From: Natronolimnohabitans sp. A-GB9 | Lineage (GTDB): Archaea; Halobacteriota; Halobacteria; Halobacteriales; Natrialbaceae | Direction: 5' to 3' | Assembly: GCF_030848565.1 (NCBI RefSeq) | Contig: NZ_JAVDDV010000007.1 | Location: 124,001-188,000 of the forward strand | Length of the DNA: 64,000 bases | In this document: one piece after another, positions 50,242 through 57,820 of the stretch | Position numbering within the stretch: position 1 is the first letter of the stretch | Layout: every line of letters starts with the position of its first letter | The notes under the pieces: model-generated | Told to the model about the DNA's origin: nothing | Databases searched by the model: none | What the model saw: the letters and a program-made list of their open reading frames with translations, nothing else | Translations under genes and position numbers: made by a program

Positions 50242-50985
50242 ATGGCAACGACGTCACTCGAGTCGAAGACGGCGATCGTGACGGGTGCGAGTTCGGGCAT
50301 CGGCGCAGCGACCTGCCGTGAGTTCGCAGCTGAAGGTGCAGACGTCGTCCTCGCGGCCCGAAGCGAGGACCGGCTGACGGAGCTGGCCGACGAACTCGAG
50401 ACCGACCACGGCGTCGAGACGCTGGTCGTCCCGACGAACGTCCGCGAGGAGGACGACGTCGACGCGTTGATCGAAGCAACGGTCGAGACCTTCGGCGGTA
50501 TCGACGTACTGGTGAACAACGCCGGCCTCTCGCGGGGCAGCGAGATCGAGACGATGTCGACCGACGAGTACGAGACGATGCAAGAGACCAACGTCGACGG
50601 CCTCTTCTATGCGACACGAGCGGCGATCCCCCACGTCCGTGAGACCGACGGTCACCTGATCTTCGTCGGCAGTTTCGCCGGCCAGTATCCGCGGTCGTTC
50701 AACCCCATTTACGCGGCGACGAAGTGGTGGACCCGCGGCTTCGCAAAGAGCGTCGCGGCACAGGTCGGCGACGACGGCGTCGGCGTCACGGTCGTCAATC
50801 CCGCCGAGGTGCGCACGGAGTTCGAGGCGACCGACGGGAAAACCTTCGAAGAGCACTTCGAGGAGGGCAAAGCCAGCGAACCCAACGAGGTCGCCGAGGC
50901 CATCGCCTTCGCCGCGAGCCAGGCACACTCGAGCATCAGCGAGATCGACATCAATCGCCGCGACAAGTTCGCCGATCGGTTCTGA
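50242..50985 (+). CDS. Short-chain dehydrogenase/reductase (SDR)
   Basis: This 247-residue classical SDR has the cofactor motif TGASSGIG at 14-21 and NNAG in VLVNNAGLSRG. The catalytic Ser lies in FVGSFAGQYP and the Y-x-x-x-K motif is IYAATKW (about 158-162). VVNPAEVRTEF follows. AARSEDR after strand 2 suggests NADP preference. The substrate is unknown. The stop TGA runs straight into ATACTGCCGGACAGCAGTC. Confidence 0.9.
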   Translation: MATTSLESKTAIVTGASSGIGAATCREFAAEGADVVLAARSEDRLTELADELETDHGVETLVVPTNVREEDDVDALIEATVETFGGIDVLVNNAGLSRGSEIETMSTDEYETMQETNVDGLFYATRAAIPHVRETDGHLIFVGSFAGQYPRSFNPIYAATKWWTRGFAKSVAAQVGDDGVGVTVVNPAEVRTEFEATDGKTFEEHFEEGKASEPNEVAEAIAFAASQAHSSISEIDINRRDKFADRF

Positions 50986-51008
50986 TACTGCCGGACAGCA
51001 GTCAGTAT
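50985..51008. repeat. Solo terminal repeat of P1/P5-type element at a stop codon
   Basis: ATACTGCCGGACAGCAGTC followed by AGTAT starts in the last base of the SDR stop. No matching right arm is found before the next gene. Confidence 0.6.
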
Positions 51009-51138
51009 GAAACGGCCCGCCGGAGTTTCCGGTACGTTGGGTTGCTCGCGGTCGCACCAAAACTGACGGTAGTCTTTGAAAAGGGAGGTAGCACGTGCCG
51101 GCTGTAGACTCACCCGTCACGGACCCCTTGGCTCGCGT

Positions 51139-51783
51139 ATGCGTCTCTCGATACCTGGCCTCCCTGGCGTCTACTACGACACCGATTCAGGGACGACGGC
51201 CATCGGCGTTGCCACGACGGCCATCGGTCGCAAAGCGCCCAAACCGAAGGGGTACGCCATCCAGCTGTTGCCCTATCTCTGGTCGTTCGACGTCGACCTC
51301 CACGAGGTCCCAAACGACCATCCGATTCAGTATCTGCATCCGGAGGGCGCACAGAGCCTGGGTGAGCTCTCACCCGAACAAAACGTACGCCGGGCCGGAA
51401 CCGAACTCGAGTCGGTTCTCCGGTTCGTCTGGTCGATCAACCAGGAGGTCGAGTCGACGACGAATCAGTTGCTCGGCCGCAGTCAGAGCGACGACGGCGT
51501 CGTTATCGAGATCGAAGCGGGAACGGTCAGCGTCGACGGCGAGCAACTCGCGACCGACGAGTTCGACTTCGAGGAGCCGTCTCCGGATCCGGCCGAGCGG
51601 GCCGACACCGAGATCGAAATCGACGACGGGACCGACGTCATCGACGAGACGGAATCCGACAGTGAAGTCGACGCCGACGACGTGTTCGGCGCTACCGAGG
51701 AGACACCAGTCGACGACGAGTTCGATTCCGACGAGGAGTTCGGCGTCGACGACACGGACGATATCGACCCGGACGAGACCTAA
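51139..51783 (+). CDS. Haloarchaeal acidic protein, unknown function
   Basis: The 214 residues split in two. Residues 1-125 form an ordered domain (MRLSIPGLPGVYYD, then TTAIGVATTAIGRKAPKPKG, YAIQLLPYLWSFDVDLHEVP, RAGTELESVLRFVWSINQEV). The rest is a disordered Asp/Glu tail with repeated DD and VDDEFDSDEEFG-type runs. No known motif or membrane segment is seen. The start follows the domain boundary, and the longer frame to 51076 reads through repeat-derived sequence. Confidence 0.65.
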   Translation: MRLSIPGLPGVYYDTDSGTTAIGVATTAIGRKAPKPKGYAIQLLPYLWSFDVDLHEVPNDHPIQYLHPEGAQSLGELSPEQNVRRAGTELESVLRFVWSINQEVESTTNQLLGRSQSDDGVVIEIEAGTVSVDGEQLATDEFDFEEPSPDPAERADTEIEIDDGTDVIDETESDSEVDADDVFGATEETPVDDEFDSDEEFGVDDTDDIDPDET

Positions 51784-52015
51784 CCTCAGACCGTAAGTGT
51801 TTACCCCCAGAAACCGGGGAGGGAAACGGGTTCAAAATCACCACGGTATCACTAGGTTCAGTGAAATCGGGCTACGTCTGTCGGTTCGCTCAATTCTCTT
51901 GCCTCGCTCTGACTTATAAATGCTATATTGGGTGCGATTTTCAGCAGTCTTAGCCCCTCAGGCGGCAACTCTATGGGGCTAAACACGTACCTCAGACCCA
52001 AGAGAGCCGTCGCTC
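51784..52015. other. AT-richer intergenic stretch with hairpin, possible mobile-element relic
   Basis: There is no gene. TTAGCCCC (51950-51957) pairs perfectly with GGGGCTAA (51975-51982) over a 17-base loop, preceded by TTATAAATGCTATATTGGG. The composition differs from neighbours, which hints at the edge of a lost insertion sequence. This is not proven. Confidence 0.35.
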
Positions 52016-52123
52016 ATACTGTCGGACAGCACGATTCACCGGGCGGTCACACGACTGCGGCCGTCGCCGACAGTGACAGCCGCGAATTCGCGACCGACGG
52101 CGCACTGACTGCTGTCCGGCAGT
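52016..52123. repeat. Palindromic intergenic element, type P1 (best copy)
   Basis: The 108-bp element has terminal inverted repeats ATACTGTCGGACAGCA and TGCTGTCCGGCAGT. The core has GCGAATTCGC and GACTGCGGCCGTCGCC. In reverse complement it aligns over its full length with 11911-12019. Confidence 0.82.
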
Positions 52124-52169
52124 TTCACCACTGATCTCGGTCGTCGAAAAGGGAGTTCGCAGACGTGCG

Positions 52170-52439
52170 TTAGGCGCCGGCGGACTCGAGGGCGTCTTCG
52201 AGGTCGTCGCGCTGGGTAACACCGACGAAGCGCTCGACGATTCCGTCCTCGTTCTCGACAACGAGCGTCGGAAGCGAGCGTACCTGGTACTCGTTGGCGA
52301 CGTCCTGTTGTTCGTCAACGTTGATCTTCTCGACCTCGAATCGGCCCTCCCAGTCCTCCTCGAGTTCCTCGAGGATCGGGTCCTGGGTCTTACAGGGGCC
52401 ACACCAGTCCGCGTAGAAATCCTTCAGTGTGACAGTCAT
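52170..52439 (-). CDS. Thioredoxin-like protein
   Basis: The 89-residue minimal thioredoxin fold begins at TVTLKDFYADWCGPCKTQDP with redox pair C13-G-P-C16. INVDEQQDVANEYQVRSLPT with the cis-Pro and a C-terminal helix follow. The first beta-alpha unit of classical thioredoxin is missing, as is usual for short archaeal forms. It reduces disulfides in the cytoplasm. ATG 52439 is chosen on domain start. Confidence 0.88.
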   Translation of the reverse strand: MTVTLKDFYADWCGPCKTQDPILEELEEDWEGRFEVEKINVDEQQDVANEYQVRSLPTLVVENEDGIVERFVGVTQRDDLEDALESAGA

Positions 52440-52566
52440 CGGTTCATCGCTAGTTCCGACGCGGCGCGCATAAGGGTTTCCCACCGCTTGGAGATTGCCG
52501 CAAACCGTGACACGTCCGCGACCGGAGGGACGAAAGATTTAGTTCCGTCGACTCATAGTACCGTGT

Positions 52567-52728
52567 ATGGACCGAGGACAGAATTCAGGTGGGCTGATGT
52601 CCAGTGCCGGACTCGTCCGGTACTTCGACGCAGAGGACTCGAACGCGATCCAGATCGATCCGAAGACGGTCATCGCGACCGGCGTGATGATCGGGATTCT
52701 GGTACAGCTCCTGACGTTCGCCGCGTAA
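52567..52728 (+). CDS. secG: Preprotein translocase subunit Sec61-beta (SecG-like)
   Basis: The 53-residue protein has a polar N-terminus with [20 protein letters not shown], then [20 protein letters not shown] and a single transmembrane helix to the end ([15 protein letters not shown]). This is the signature of archaeal Sec61-beta. It is the small tail-anchored subunit of the SecYE-beta channel. Such genes are easily missed because of size. It is divergent from the thioredoxin gene. Confidence 0.92.
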   Translation: MDRGQNSGGLMSSAGLVRYFDAEDSNAIQIDPKTVIATGVMIGILVQLLTFAA

Positions 52729-52869
52729 GCGACGCTCCCACCTCCTCGTCGACGATCCGCTCGAGAGCGACGCGTTCGCCGCGATTCGAGCGAGACTCGA
52801 GATTCGCCTCGCCGTTGAAGACTGACCGGGGGCACGAGCTTTTTGATCCCCCTCTGCTTACCCGCGGGC

Positions 52870-53499
52870 ATGTCGCTGACCGCTGGCGTCGTCGCCGTCC
52901 AGGGCGACGTCGAAGAACACGCAGCCGCTATCGAGCGGGCCGCACAGGCTCACAACTACGACGTCACCGTCCACGAGATCCGCGAGTCGGGGCTCGTCCC
53001 CGACTGTGACCTGCTGGCGATGCCCGGTGGTGAGTCGACGACGATCTCCCGACTGATCCACAGCGACGGAATCGCCCCTGAAATTCGTGACCACGTCGAC
53101 GCCGGCAAGCCGCTACTTGCGACCTGTGCTGGCCTGATCGTCGCCTCGAGCGATCCGAACGACGACCGCGTCGACGAACTCGGCCTCCTCGACGTCGCCG
53201 TCGAGCGCAACGCCTTCGGCCGCCAGCGAGACAGCTTCGAGGCCCCGCTCGCGGTCGACGGACTCGCAGACGACGAGCCGTATCCAGCGGTGTTCATCCG
53301 CGCGCCGGCGATCGACGACGTCGAGAGCGGTGACGCCGAGGTGCTTGCCGCCTGGGACGACCGCCCGGTCGCCGTACGGCAGGGTCCCGTCGTCGGCACG
53401 GCCTTTCACCCCGAACTGACCCCCGACAGCCGGATTCACGGCCTAGCTTTCTTCGAAAACGAAGCCGCGGACGTACCTACACTTGAGGGAGCTAAGTAG
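52870..53499 (+). CDS. pdxT: Pyridoxal 5'-phosphate synthase glutaminase subunit PdxT
   Basis: PdxT hydrolyses glutamine and passes ammonia to PdxS for PLP synthesis. The 209-residue class I amidotransferase starts SLTAGVVAVQGDVEEHAAAI. It has LAMPGGESTTISRLI, the nucleophile Cys in LLATCAGLIV, RNAFGRQRDSFEAPL, and the His-Glu pair in GTAFHPELT. The length matches the family. PdxS is not in this window. ATG 52870 is the family start. The 141 bp before it are non-coding or carry a short decayed frame. Confidence 0.93.
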   Translation: MSLTAGVVAVQGDVEEHAAAIERAAQAHNYDVTVHEIRESGLVPDCDLLAMPGGESTTISRLIHSDGIAPEIRDHVDAGKPLLATCAGLIVASSDPNDDRVDELGLLDVAVERNAFGRQRDSFEAPLAVDGLADDEPYPAVFIRAPAIDDVESGDAEVLAAWDDRPVAVRQGPVVGTAFHPELTPDSRIHGLAFFENEAADVPTLEGAK

Positions 53500-53554
53500 C
53501 GTTCCACGGGGAGCACGATCGATCCGAACCGAGCGCGACGGCTCTATCCGACAG

Positions 53555-53563
53555 AATATATTT
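53555..53563 (+). promoter_or_regulatory. TATA box of the sensor-domain membrane protein gene
   Basis: AATATATTT is centred about 33 bp before ATG 53592. Confidence 0.45.
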
Positions 53564-53591
53564 ACTACTCCAATGACAATTCCTGAATGAC

Positions 53592-54434
53592 ATGCCCTCC
53601 TCAGAACCTCCATCGGGGACCGACGACTTCGCCGCCCGTGATATCGTCGGTGTCGTCGCCGACTGGCAGACGTACAAGAACCTCCTGTATCTGTTCCTGG
53701 CGTTCCTGCTTGGCTTCCTGTACATGATGGTCGTCACCTTCGGACTCGCGTTCGGGGCGATACTCTCGGTCTTTCTGATCGGAATCGGGATCCTGGTCGT
53801 GACCGTCGCTCTCTGTCGTGTGCTGGCCCGATTCGAGCGCTGGCTCGCGAACGCGTTGCTGGCGGTCGACCTCGAGCCCGCGGCCGACGTCGACACGTCG
53901 GCGACGGGTGTGTGGGCGAAAAGCAAGGCGTATCTCGACGCGGCGTCCACCTGGCGAGGAACCGGCTTTCTCCTGCTCAAGTTCTGGATCGGAATCGTCG
54001 GACTCATCCTCGTCGCCCTGTTCGTCAGTTCGCTCTCGGTACTGACCGCGCCGCTTCGGTACCCCCTCGAGGTGGAGTTCGTCACGATCAACGACGAGCC
54101 GATCGCGTGGACGATCGACTCGCTACCGGAGGCGATCCTCGCCGTACCGATCGGACTGGTCGTTGCGATCGTCCTCTTACACATCGTCAACGCGTTCGCG
54201 TACGTCTGTGGCCGGATCGCAGAGGCTTTGCTCGGGGAGACGGCGACGAGCGCGGGGTCGAAGTCGACGACGACCTCGAGTGAGTCACCGGGGACGGGAA
54301 CGGAGCTACCGGTGGATTCGTGGACGACTACGGACTCAGAAGGGACGACGGAGTCGAAAGCGGAGGCAGTGACGGAGCCGATGTCGGACGACGACTCGTC
54401 GACCGATCCGACCGACGACGATCGCCAGTGGTAA
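53592..54434 (+). CDS. Membrane protein with putative sensor domain
   Basis: The 280 residues have two pairs of hydrophobic helices (LLYLFLAFLLGFLYMMVVTF with FGAILSVFLIGIGILVVTVA; LLLKFWIGIVGLILVALFVS with AILAVPIGLVVAIVLLHIVN). The arrangement resembles the putative-sensor domain (Pfam family 13796 type) often found N-terminal in kinases. Here no kinase follows, and the C-terminus is a Ser/Thr/Glu/Asp-rich disordered tail. The function is unknown. The TAA stop leads into TACTGCTGG, a weak repeat end. Confidence 0.7.
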   Translation: MPSSEPPSGTDDFAARDIVGVVADWQTYKNLLYLFLAFLLGFLYMMVVTFGLAFGAILSVFLIGIGILVVTVALCRVLARFERWLANALLAVDLEPAADVDTSATGVWAKSKAYLDAASTWRGTGFLLLKFWIGIVGLILVALFVSSLSVLTAPLRYPLEVEFVTINDEPIAWTIDSLPEAILAVPIGLVVAIVLLHIVNAFAYVCGRIAEALLGETATSAGSKSTTTSSESPGTGTELPVDSWTTTDSEGTTESKAEAVTEPMSDDDSSTDPTDDDRQW

Positions 54435-54506
54435 TACTGCTGGATATGTCTCGTGCATGCATTCGCGACCGGACCTGTTTTCTCCCTTGCACGCAAGACA
54501 TAGGAT

Positions 54507-54974
54507 ATGCAGGCTTCTATCGATGCGGTTCGCGTCGCGGGGACGCCACAGGGACCGGTGCCGGTGGTGGTCCTCAGCGTCGACGACGAGACCGACGTCG
54601 TCCCGATCTTCATCGGATTCGACGAGGCGACGAGCATCGCTCGCGGCCTCGAGGCTGAGGACATCGGCCGACCGCTGACACACGACCTCCTGCTCGACGT
54701 GATGGAGGAACTGGGCGGCCGGATCGACCGCGTCGTGATCAGCGAGATCAAACGCCGCGACGACGGCCAGGGCGGGACGTATATCGCCGATCTCCACGTT
54801 CAGACGCCCCGCGGCGAAACCGTCATCGACGCCCGGCCAAGCGACTCGCTTGCGCTTGCTGCCCGGACCAACGCACCCATCGAGGTCACCAAGGACGTCT
54901 TCGAAGACGGCCGCGACGAGAGCGAAAAGTTCGAGCAACTCGAGGATATTCGCAACGTATCGGGTGACATTTAG
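54507..54974 (+). CDS. Bifunctional nuclease (BFN/DUF151) family protein
   Basis: The 155-residue protein starts MQASIDAVRVAGTPQGPVPV and has VVPIFIGFDEATSIARGLE, then RPLTHDLLLDVMEELGGRID and IDARPSDSLALAARTNAPI, the DUF151/BFN core. A C-terminal helical tail follows. Plant and bacterial relatives have RNase/DNase activity, but the archaeal activity is untested. The stop TAG abuts ATG of hisE with no gap, indicating cotranscription and coupling. Confidence 0.87.
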   Translation: MQASIDAVRVAGTPQGPVPVVVLSVDDETDVVPIFIGFDEATSIARGLEAEDIGRPLTHDLLLDVMEELGGRIDRVVISEIKRRDDGQGGTYIADLHVQTPRGETVIDARPSDSLALAARTNAPIEVTKDVFEDGRDESEKFEQLEDIRNVSGDI

Positions 54975-55259
54975 ATGGAAGACACGCTCGAAGAGTTGTT
55001 CGCCGTCATCGAAGACCGAAAGGAAACGCTGCCCGAGGACTCCTATACCGCCTCGCTGTTCACCCACGAGAAAGGCGAGAACGCGGTGTTAGAGAAACTC
55101 GGCGAGGAGACGACCGAGCTCGTGCTCGCGGCCAAAGACGACGACCACGACGAGGTCGCCTACGAGGCCGCCGATATCGTCTACCACCTACTCGTTTTGC
55201 TCTCGATGAAGGAGATGAGCCTCGAGGACCTCGAGGCCGAACTCGAGGCGCGCCGATAG
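54975..55259 (+). CDS. hisE: Phosphoribosyl-ATP pyrophosphatase
   Basis: HisE removes pyrophosphate from phosphoribosyl-ATP, the second step of histidine synthesis. The 94-residue all-helical MazG-fold protein has SYTASLFTHEKGENAVLEKL, then GEETTELVLAAKDDDHDEVA with the EExxE metal ligands, and YEAADIVYHLLVLLSMKEM. Length and motifs fit single-domain HisE. It sits directly after the BFN nuclease gene. HisI is not in the window. Confidence 0.93.
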   Translation: MEDTLEELFAVIEDRKETLPEDSYTASLFTHEKGENAVLEKLGEETTELVLAAKDDDHDEVAYEAADIVYHLLVLLSMKEMSLEDLEAELEARR

Positions 55260-55329
55260 CGGTCGGGGTCAGCGCCGCTTGCAGACGCCCGTCATAGCTT
55301 GATGGACGTCTCACGCGTTCGTCCGTGTG

Positions 55330-55677
55330 ATGGCAGTTCAACGAATCGAGCACGCGGACGACCACATGCAGGAGTGTATCGACAACTGTCTCGAGGCCGC
55401 CCAGGTTTGTGAGTGGTGTGCCGACGCCTGTGCGGAGGAGGGCGAGGGGATGGCCCGCTGTATTCGCCTCTGTCGGGACGTTGCGGACATCGCGTCGCTA
55501 CACGCCCGCTGGATGGCGCGGGACTCGAGCTATCACGAGGAACTCGGCGAACTCTGTGCAGACATCTGCGAGGCGTGTGCCGAGGAGTGTGCCCAACACG
55601 ATCACGATCACTGTCAAGCCTGTGCAGAGATCCTGCCCGACTGCGTCGAAAGCTGTCGAGAGATGGCATCGACCTGA
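55330..55677 (+). CDS. Cys-rich four-helix-bundle copper-type protein
   Basis: The 115-residue helical protein has about 16 cysteines spaced as C-x3-C, C-x2-C and C-x6-C: CIDNCLEAAQVCEWCADAC, ARCIRLCRD, LCADICEACAEEC and HCQACAEILPDCVESC. HDHDH lies between. The pattern matches the ferredoxin-like DUF326/copper-storage (Csp) four-helix bundle family that lines a bundle core with Cys to hold Cu(I). There is no signal peptide, so it is a cytosolic store. ATG 55330 follows an in-frame GTG at 55327. The TGA is fused to a P6-type repeat half. Confidence 0.85.
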   Translation: MAVQRIEHADDHMQECIDNCLEAAQVCEWCADACAEEGEGMARCIRLCRDVADIASLHARWMARDSSYHEELGELCADICEACAEECAQHDHDHCQACAEILPDCVESCREMAST

Positions 55678-55713
55678 TACGGTCTCCTGTCGTCACTGCC
55701 CGCCGATCGCCGA
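55676..55713. repeat. Half of palindromic element, type P6
   Basis: GATACGGTCTCCTGTCGTCA followed by CTGCCCGCCGATCG matches the reverse complement of the right half of 13137-13216 at about 33 of 37 positions. It starts inside the stop of the Cys-rich protein gene. Confidence 0.65.
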
Positions 55714-55749
55714 GCGGCGCGCGCTCGAGGCGATTCGGGACGCGCAGTG

Positions 55750-55831
55750 ATACGGGTTACTGTACGTCATTGCCGGCGTAACCGCGACCCGGGCGGCGGT
55801 TACGCCGGGAAATCGGTACAGCAATCCGTAT
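55750..55831. repeat. Palindromic intergenic element, type P3 (best copy)
   Basis: The 82-bp element has ends ATACGGGTTACTGTAC and GTACAGCAATCCGTAT and core CCGGCGTAACCGC / GCGGTTACGCCGG around GACCCGGGC. A short in-frame run ending ALEAIRDAQ then TGA precedes it, possibly the remnant of a lost gene. Confidence 0.8.
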
Positions 55832-55883
55832 GAGACACCGCTATCCGTCTAAAATCGTGCAGTCGTGACCGTCGGAGTCGGGC

Positions 55884-56303
55884 TCACTGATACGGTCTCC
55901 GATCGGGTCGTCGACCACGGTCGCGGTCGGGGTCGGGGTTGAGCAGTCCGCCGAGTGCGCCCGCGAGCGCGCTTTCGATGGCCATCACGAACGCGACGAG
56001 CACCACTGCAGCGAAGATACCGAGGCCGGCCACTCCCGTAAGTATGCCGCCGGCGGGGCCGGCCGCCCAGCCGGCGATCGCGACGATAACGGCGATCAGC
56101 AGCCCGGCGATGAGCCCGCCGAGCGCGCCAGCGAGCAGTCCGTGCCAGAACCCACGCAGGAGACCGCCGCCGGCGAGATAGCCGGCGGCAAAGCCGCCGA
56201 TCAGCCCCGCGGCGAGCTGTCCAAGCCCCGGCACGGCGATGCCGAACAGCCCGATAACGGTCGCGATGAGAAAGCCGATAACGACGGCACGCCAGTTTGT
56301 CAT
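55884..56303 (-). CDS. Gly/Ala-rich membrane protein (DUF5518-like)
   Basis: The 139 residues have four hydrophobic, glycine-rich helices (AVVIGFLIATVIGLFGIAVP, LAAGLIGGFAAGYLAGGG, GGLIAGLLIAVIVAIAGWAA, GLGIFAAVVLVAFVMAIESA). An arginine-rich tail, DRDRGRRPDRRPYQ, follows. The GGFAAGYLAGGG motif is typical of DUF5518-type haloarchaeal membrane proteins. The function is unknown. It is divergent from the NOG1 gene. Confidence 0.68.
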   Translation of the reverse strand: MTNWRAVVIGFLIATVIGLFGIAVPGLGQLAAGLIGGFAAGYLAGGGLLRGFWHGLLAGALGGLIAGLLIAVIVAIAGWAAGPAGGILTGVAGLGIFAAVVLVAFVMAIESALAGALGGLLNPDPDRDRGRRPDRRPYQ

Positions 56304-56385
56304 AGCTACATAACGGTCACGCGAAAGGATAAACCCGCGGCTCGTAACGAACGACCTTTTAGGACCCCATCCCGTAGCTATCGGT

Positions 56386-57387
56386 ATGATTTTCGAAGAC
56401 CTTCCGACGACGCCCACGTCGGAAGAGCTGATCGACAAGGCGTTTTCGCGGGCGGCACGGGCTGGCAAGGCGAAAGGCGGCCTCGAGGCCCAGCAGTCGA
56501 TGCTCCAGACGGCGGCGAACATCATCTCGGACAACCTAGAGAACGTCGTCACGGCGTGGCCGGACTTCGAGTACGAGGACGACGTCCATCCCTTCTACTA
56601 CGAGCTGGCAGACGCCATCGTCGACGTCGACAAGCTTCGACAGAGCCTCTCTGAGGTGATGTGGGCCAGCCGCAAGGCTCGCGAGATTCACGAGGAGTAC
56701 CAGCCCCGACTCAGAAAGACCGACGTCGATACCGCACGCAAGCACCGGAAACAGGCTTTCGCCCGCCTCGCGGACATCGTCGAGCAGGTCGACGACCACC
56801 TGCTGTACATCAACGAAGCGCGCAACGACCTGCGGGACCTGCCCGATATCAATCCCGACGAGCCGACGATCGTCGTCGCCGGCTACCCTAACGTCGGCAA
56901 GTCCTCGTTCGTCAACGACGTCACCAGCGCCCGCGGCGAGACCGCTTCCTACCCCTTCACGACGAAGGGGATCGGCGTCGGCCACTTCGAACACGAGCAC
57001 ATCCGCTACCAGCTGGTCGACACCCCCGGGCTGCTCGACCGGCCGGCCGACGAGCGCAACGAGATCGAAAACCAGGCTGTCAGCGCCATCGAACACCTCG
57101 CGGACTGTATGCTCGTGATGGTCGATCCCAGCGGCGAGTGTGGCTACCCCCTCGAGTCCCAACTCGAGTTGCGGGACTCGATCGCCGCCCAGTTCGAAAC
57201 CGTTCCGGTACTCACCATCGCGAACAAAGCCGACCGTAAAGAGGTGTGGAACGAGGACCTGCTCGAGGAGCTCGCGGCCGACTACACTATGAGCGTCGAG
57301 ACCGGTGAGGACGTCGAGACGGTGCTCGAGGCGGCGATCGAAGCCGTCGATTACGAGCCCGAACTGCCGTTCGAAGCGGACCGGTAA
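56386..57387 (+). CDS. NOG1-family GTPase
   Basis: The 333-residue protein has a long helical N-terminal domain (about 1-155) with MWASRKAREIHEEYQPRLRK. The GTPase part carries G1 AGYPNVGKSSFVNDV, G3 LVDTPGLLDRP, and G4 IANKADRKEV. It ends shortly after the G domain, as in archaeal NOG1. Eukaryotic NOG1 works in 60S subunit assembly, and a large-subunit maturation role is inferred for archaea. The start lies about 35 bp after CTTTTAGG. Confidence 0.92.
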   Translation: MIFEDLPTTPTSEELIDKAFSRAARAGKAKGGLEAQQSMLQTAANIISDNLENVVTAWPDFEYEDDVHPFYYELADAIVDVDKLRQSLSEVMWASRKAREIHEEYQPRLRKTDVDTARKHRKQAFARLADIVEQVDDHLLYINEARNDLRDLPDINPDEPTIVVAGYPNVGKSSFVNDVTSARGETASYPFTTKGIGVGHFEHEHIRYQLVDTPGLLDRPADERNEIENQAVSAIEHLADCMLVMVDPSGECGYPLESQLELRDSIAAQFETVPVLTIANKADRKEVWNEDLLEELAADYTMSVETGEDVETVLEAAIEAVDYEPELPFEADR

Positions 57388-57405
57388 CACGCGAGTACCA
57401 CGGCG

Positions 57406-57741
57406 ATGAGAGGCCCGGGAATCCTCTGGATGCTCCAGACCGCAGCCGGCATGTCGATGGCCGGTCCGCTGTTCTACCTCGCCGGCAGCTACCTGCTCAC
57501 GGGGCAGTACGTCGGCGGCGTCGCGTTTCTCGGATTCGGGCTACTCGTGCTTTATTTCCCGACGTTCCTCGTCAACCGTTTCGGCGCGCGGCTCAGACGG
57601 ATCGGCGGCCCGCGAACGTGGATCCGTCGTCGGATCGGCCGCGAAGAGAGTCCCGACAGTACTCGTGACACGAGCGACGACGACAACGACGAGGACGCCA
57701 CCGACGATCGATCGTCCCTCCGTGGCCGATTCGGCCGGTAA
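57406..57741 (+). CDS. Small membrane protein with Arg-rich, acidic tail
   Basis: The 111-residue protein has two hydrophobic helices (MLQTAAGMSMAGPLFYLAGS, GVAFLGFGLLVLYFPTFLV), a basic stretch RFGARLRRIGGPRTWIRRRI and an acidic DDDNDEDATDD tail. Similar two-helix proteins are widespread in haloarchaea with no known role. It follows NOG1 by 18 bp and is probably cotranscribed. Confidence 0.65.
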   Translation: MRGPGILWMLQTAAGMSMAGPLFYLAGSYLLTGQYVGGVAFLGFGLLVLYFPTFLVNRFGARLRRIGGPRTWIRRRIGREESPDSTRDTSDDDNDEDATDDRSSLRGRFGR

Positions 57742-57820
57742 CAACTGACAGTGGACGATCTCCTCGAGACGAAATCCCGGCGGGTCCCCGACCGATTCGG
57801 GTCGTGCGGACAGCCGTCCG

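Noticed and set aside
52729-52869. Short frame SHLLVDDPLESDAFAAIRAR-type between Sec61-beta and pdxT
   Set aside because: It has codon use like a gene end but no start codon or family match. At most it is a remnant, so it is not listed as a gene.
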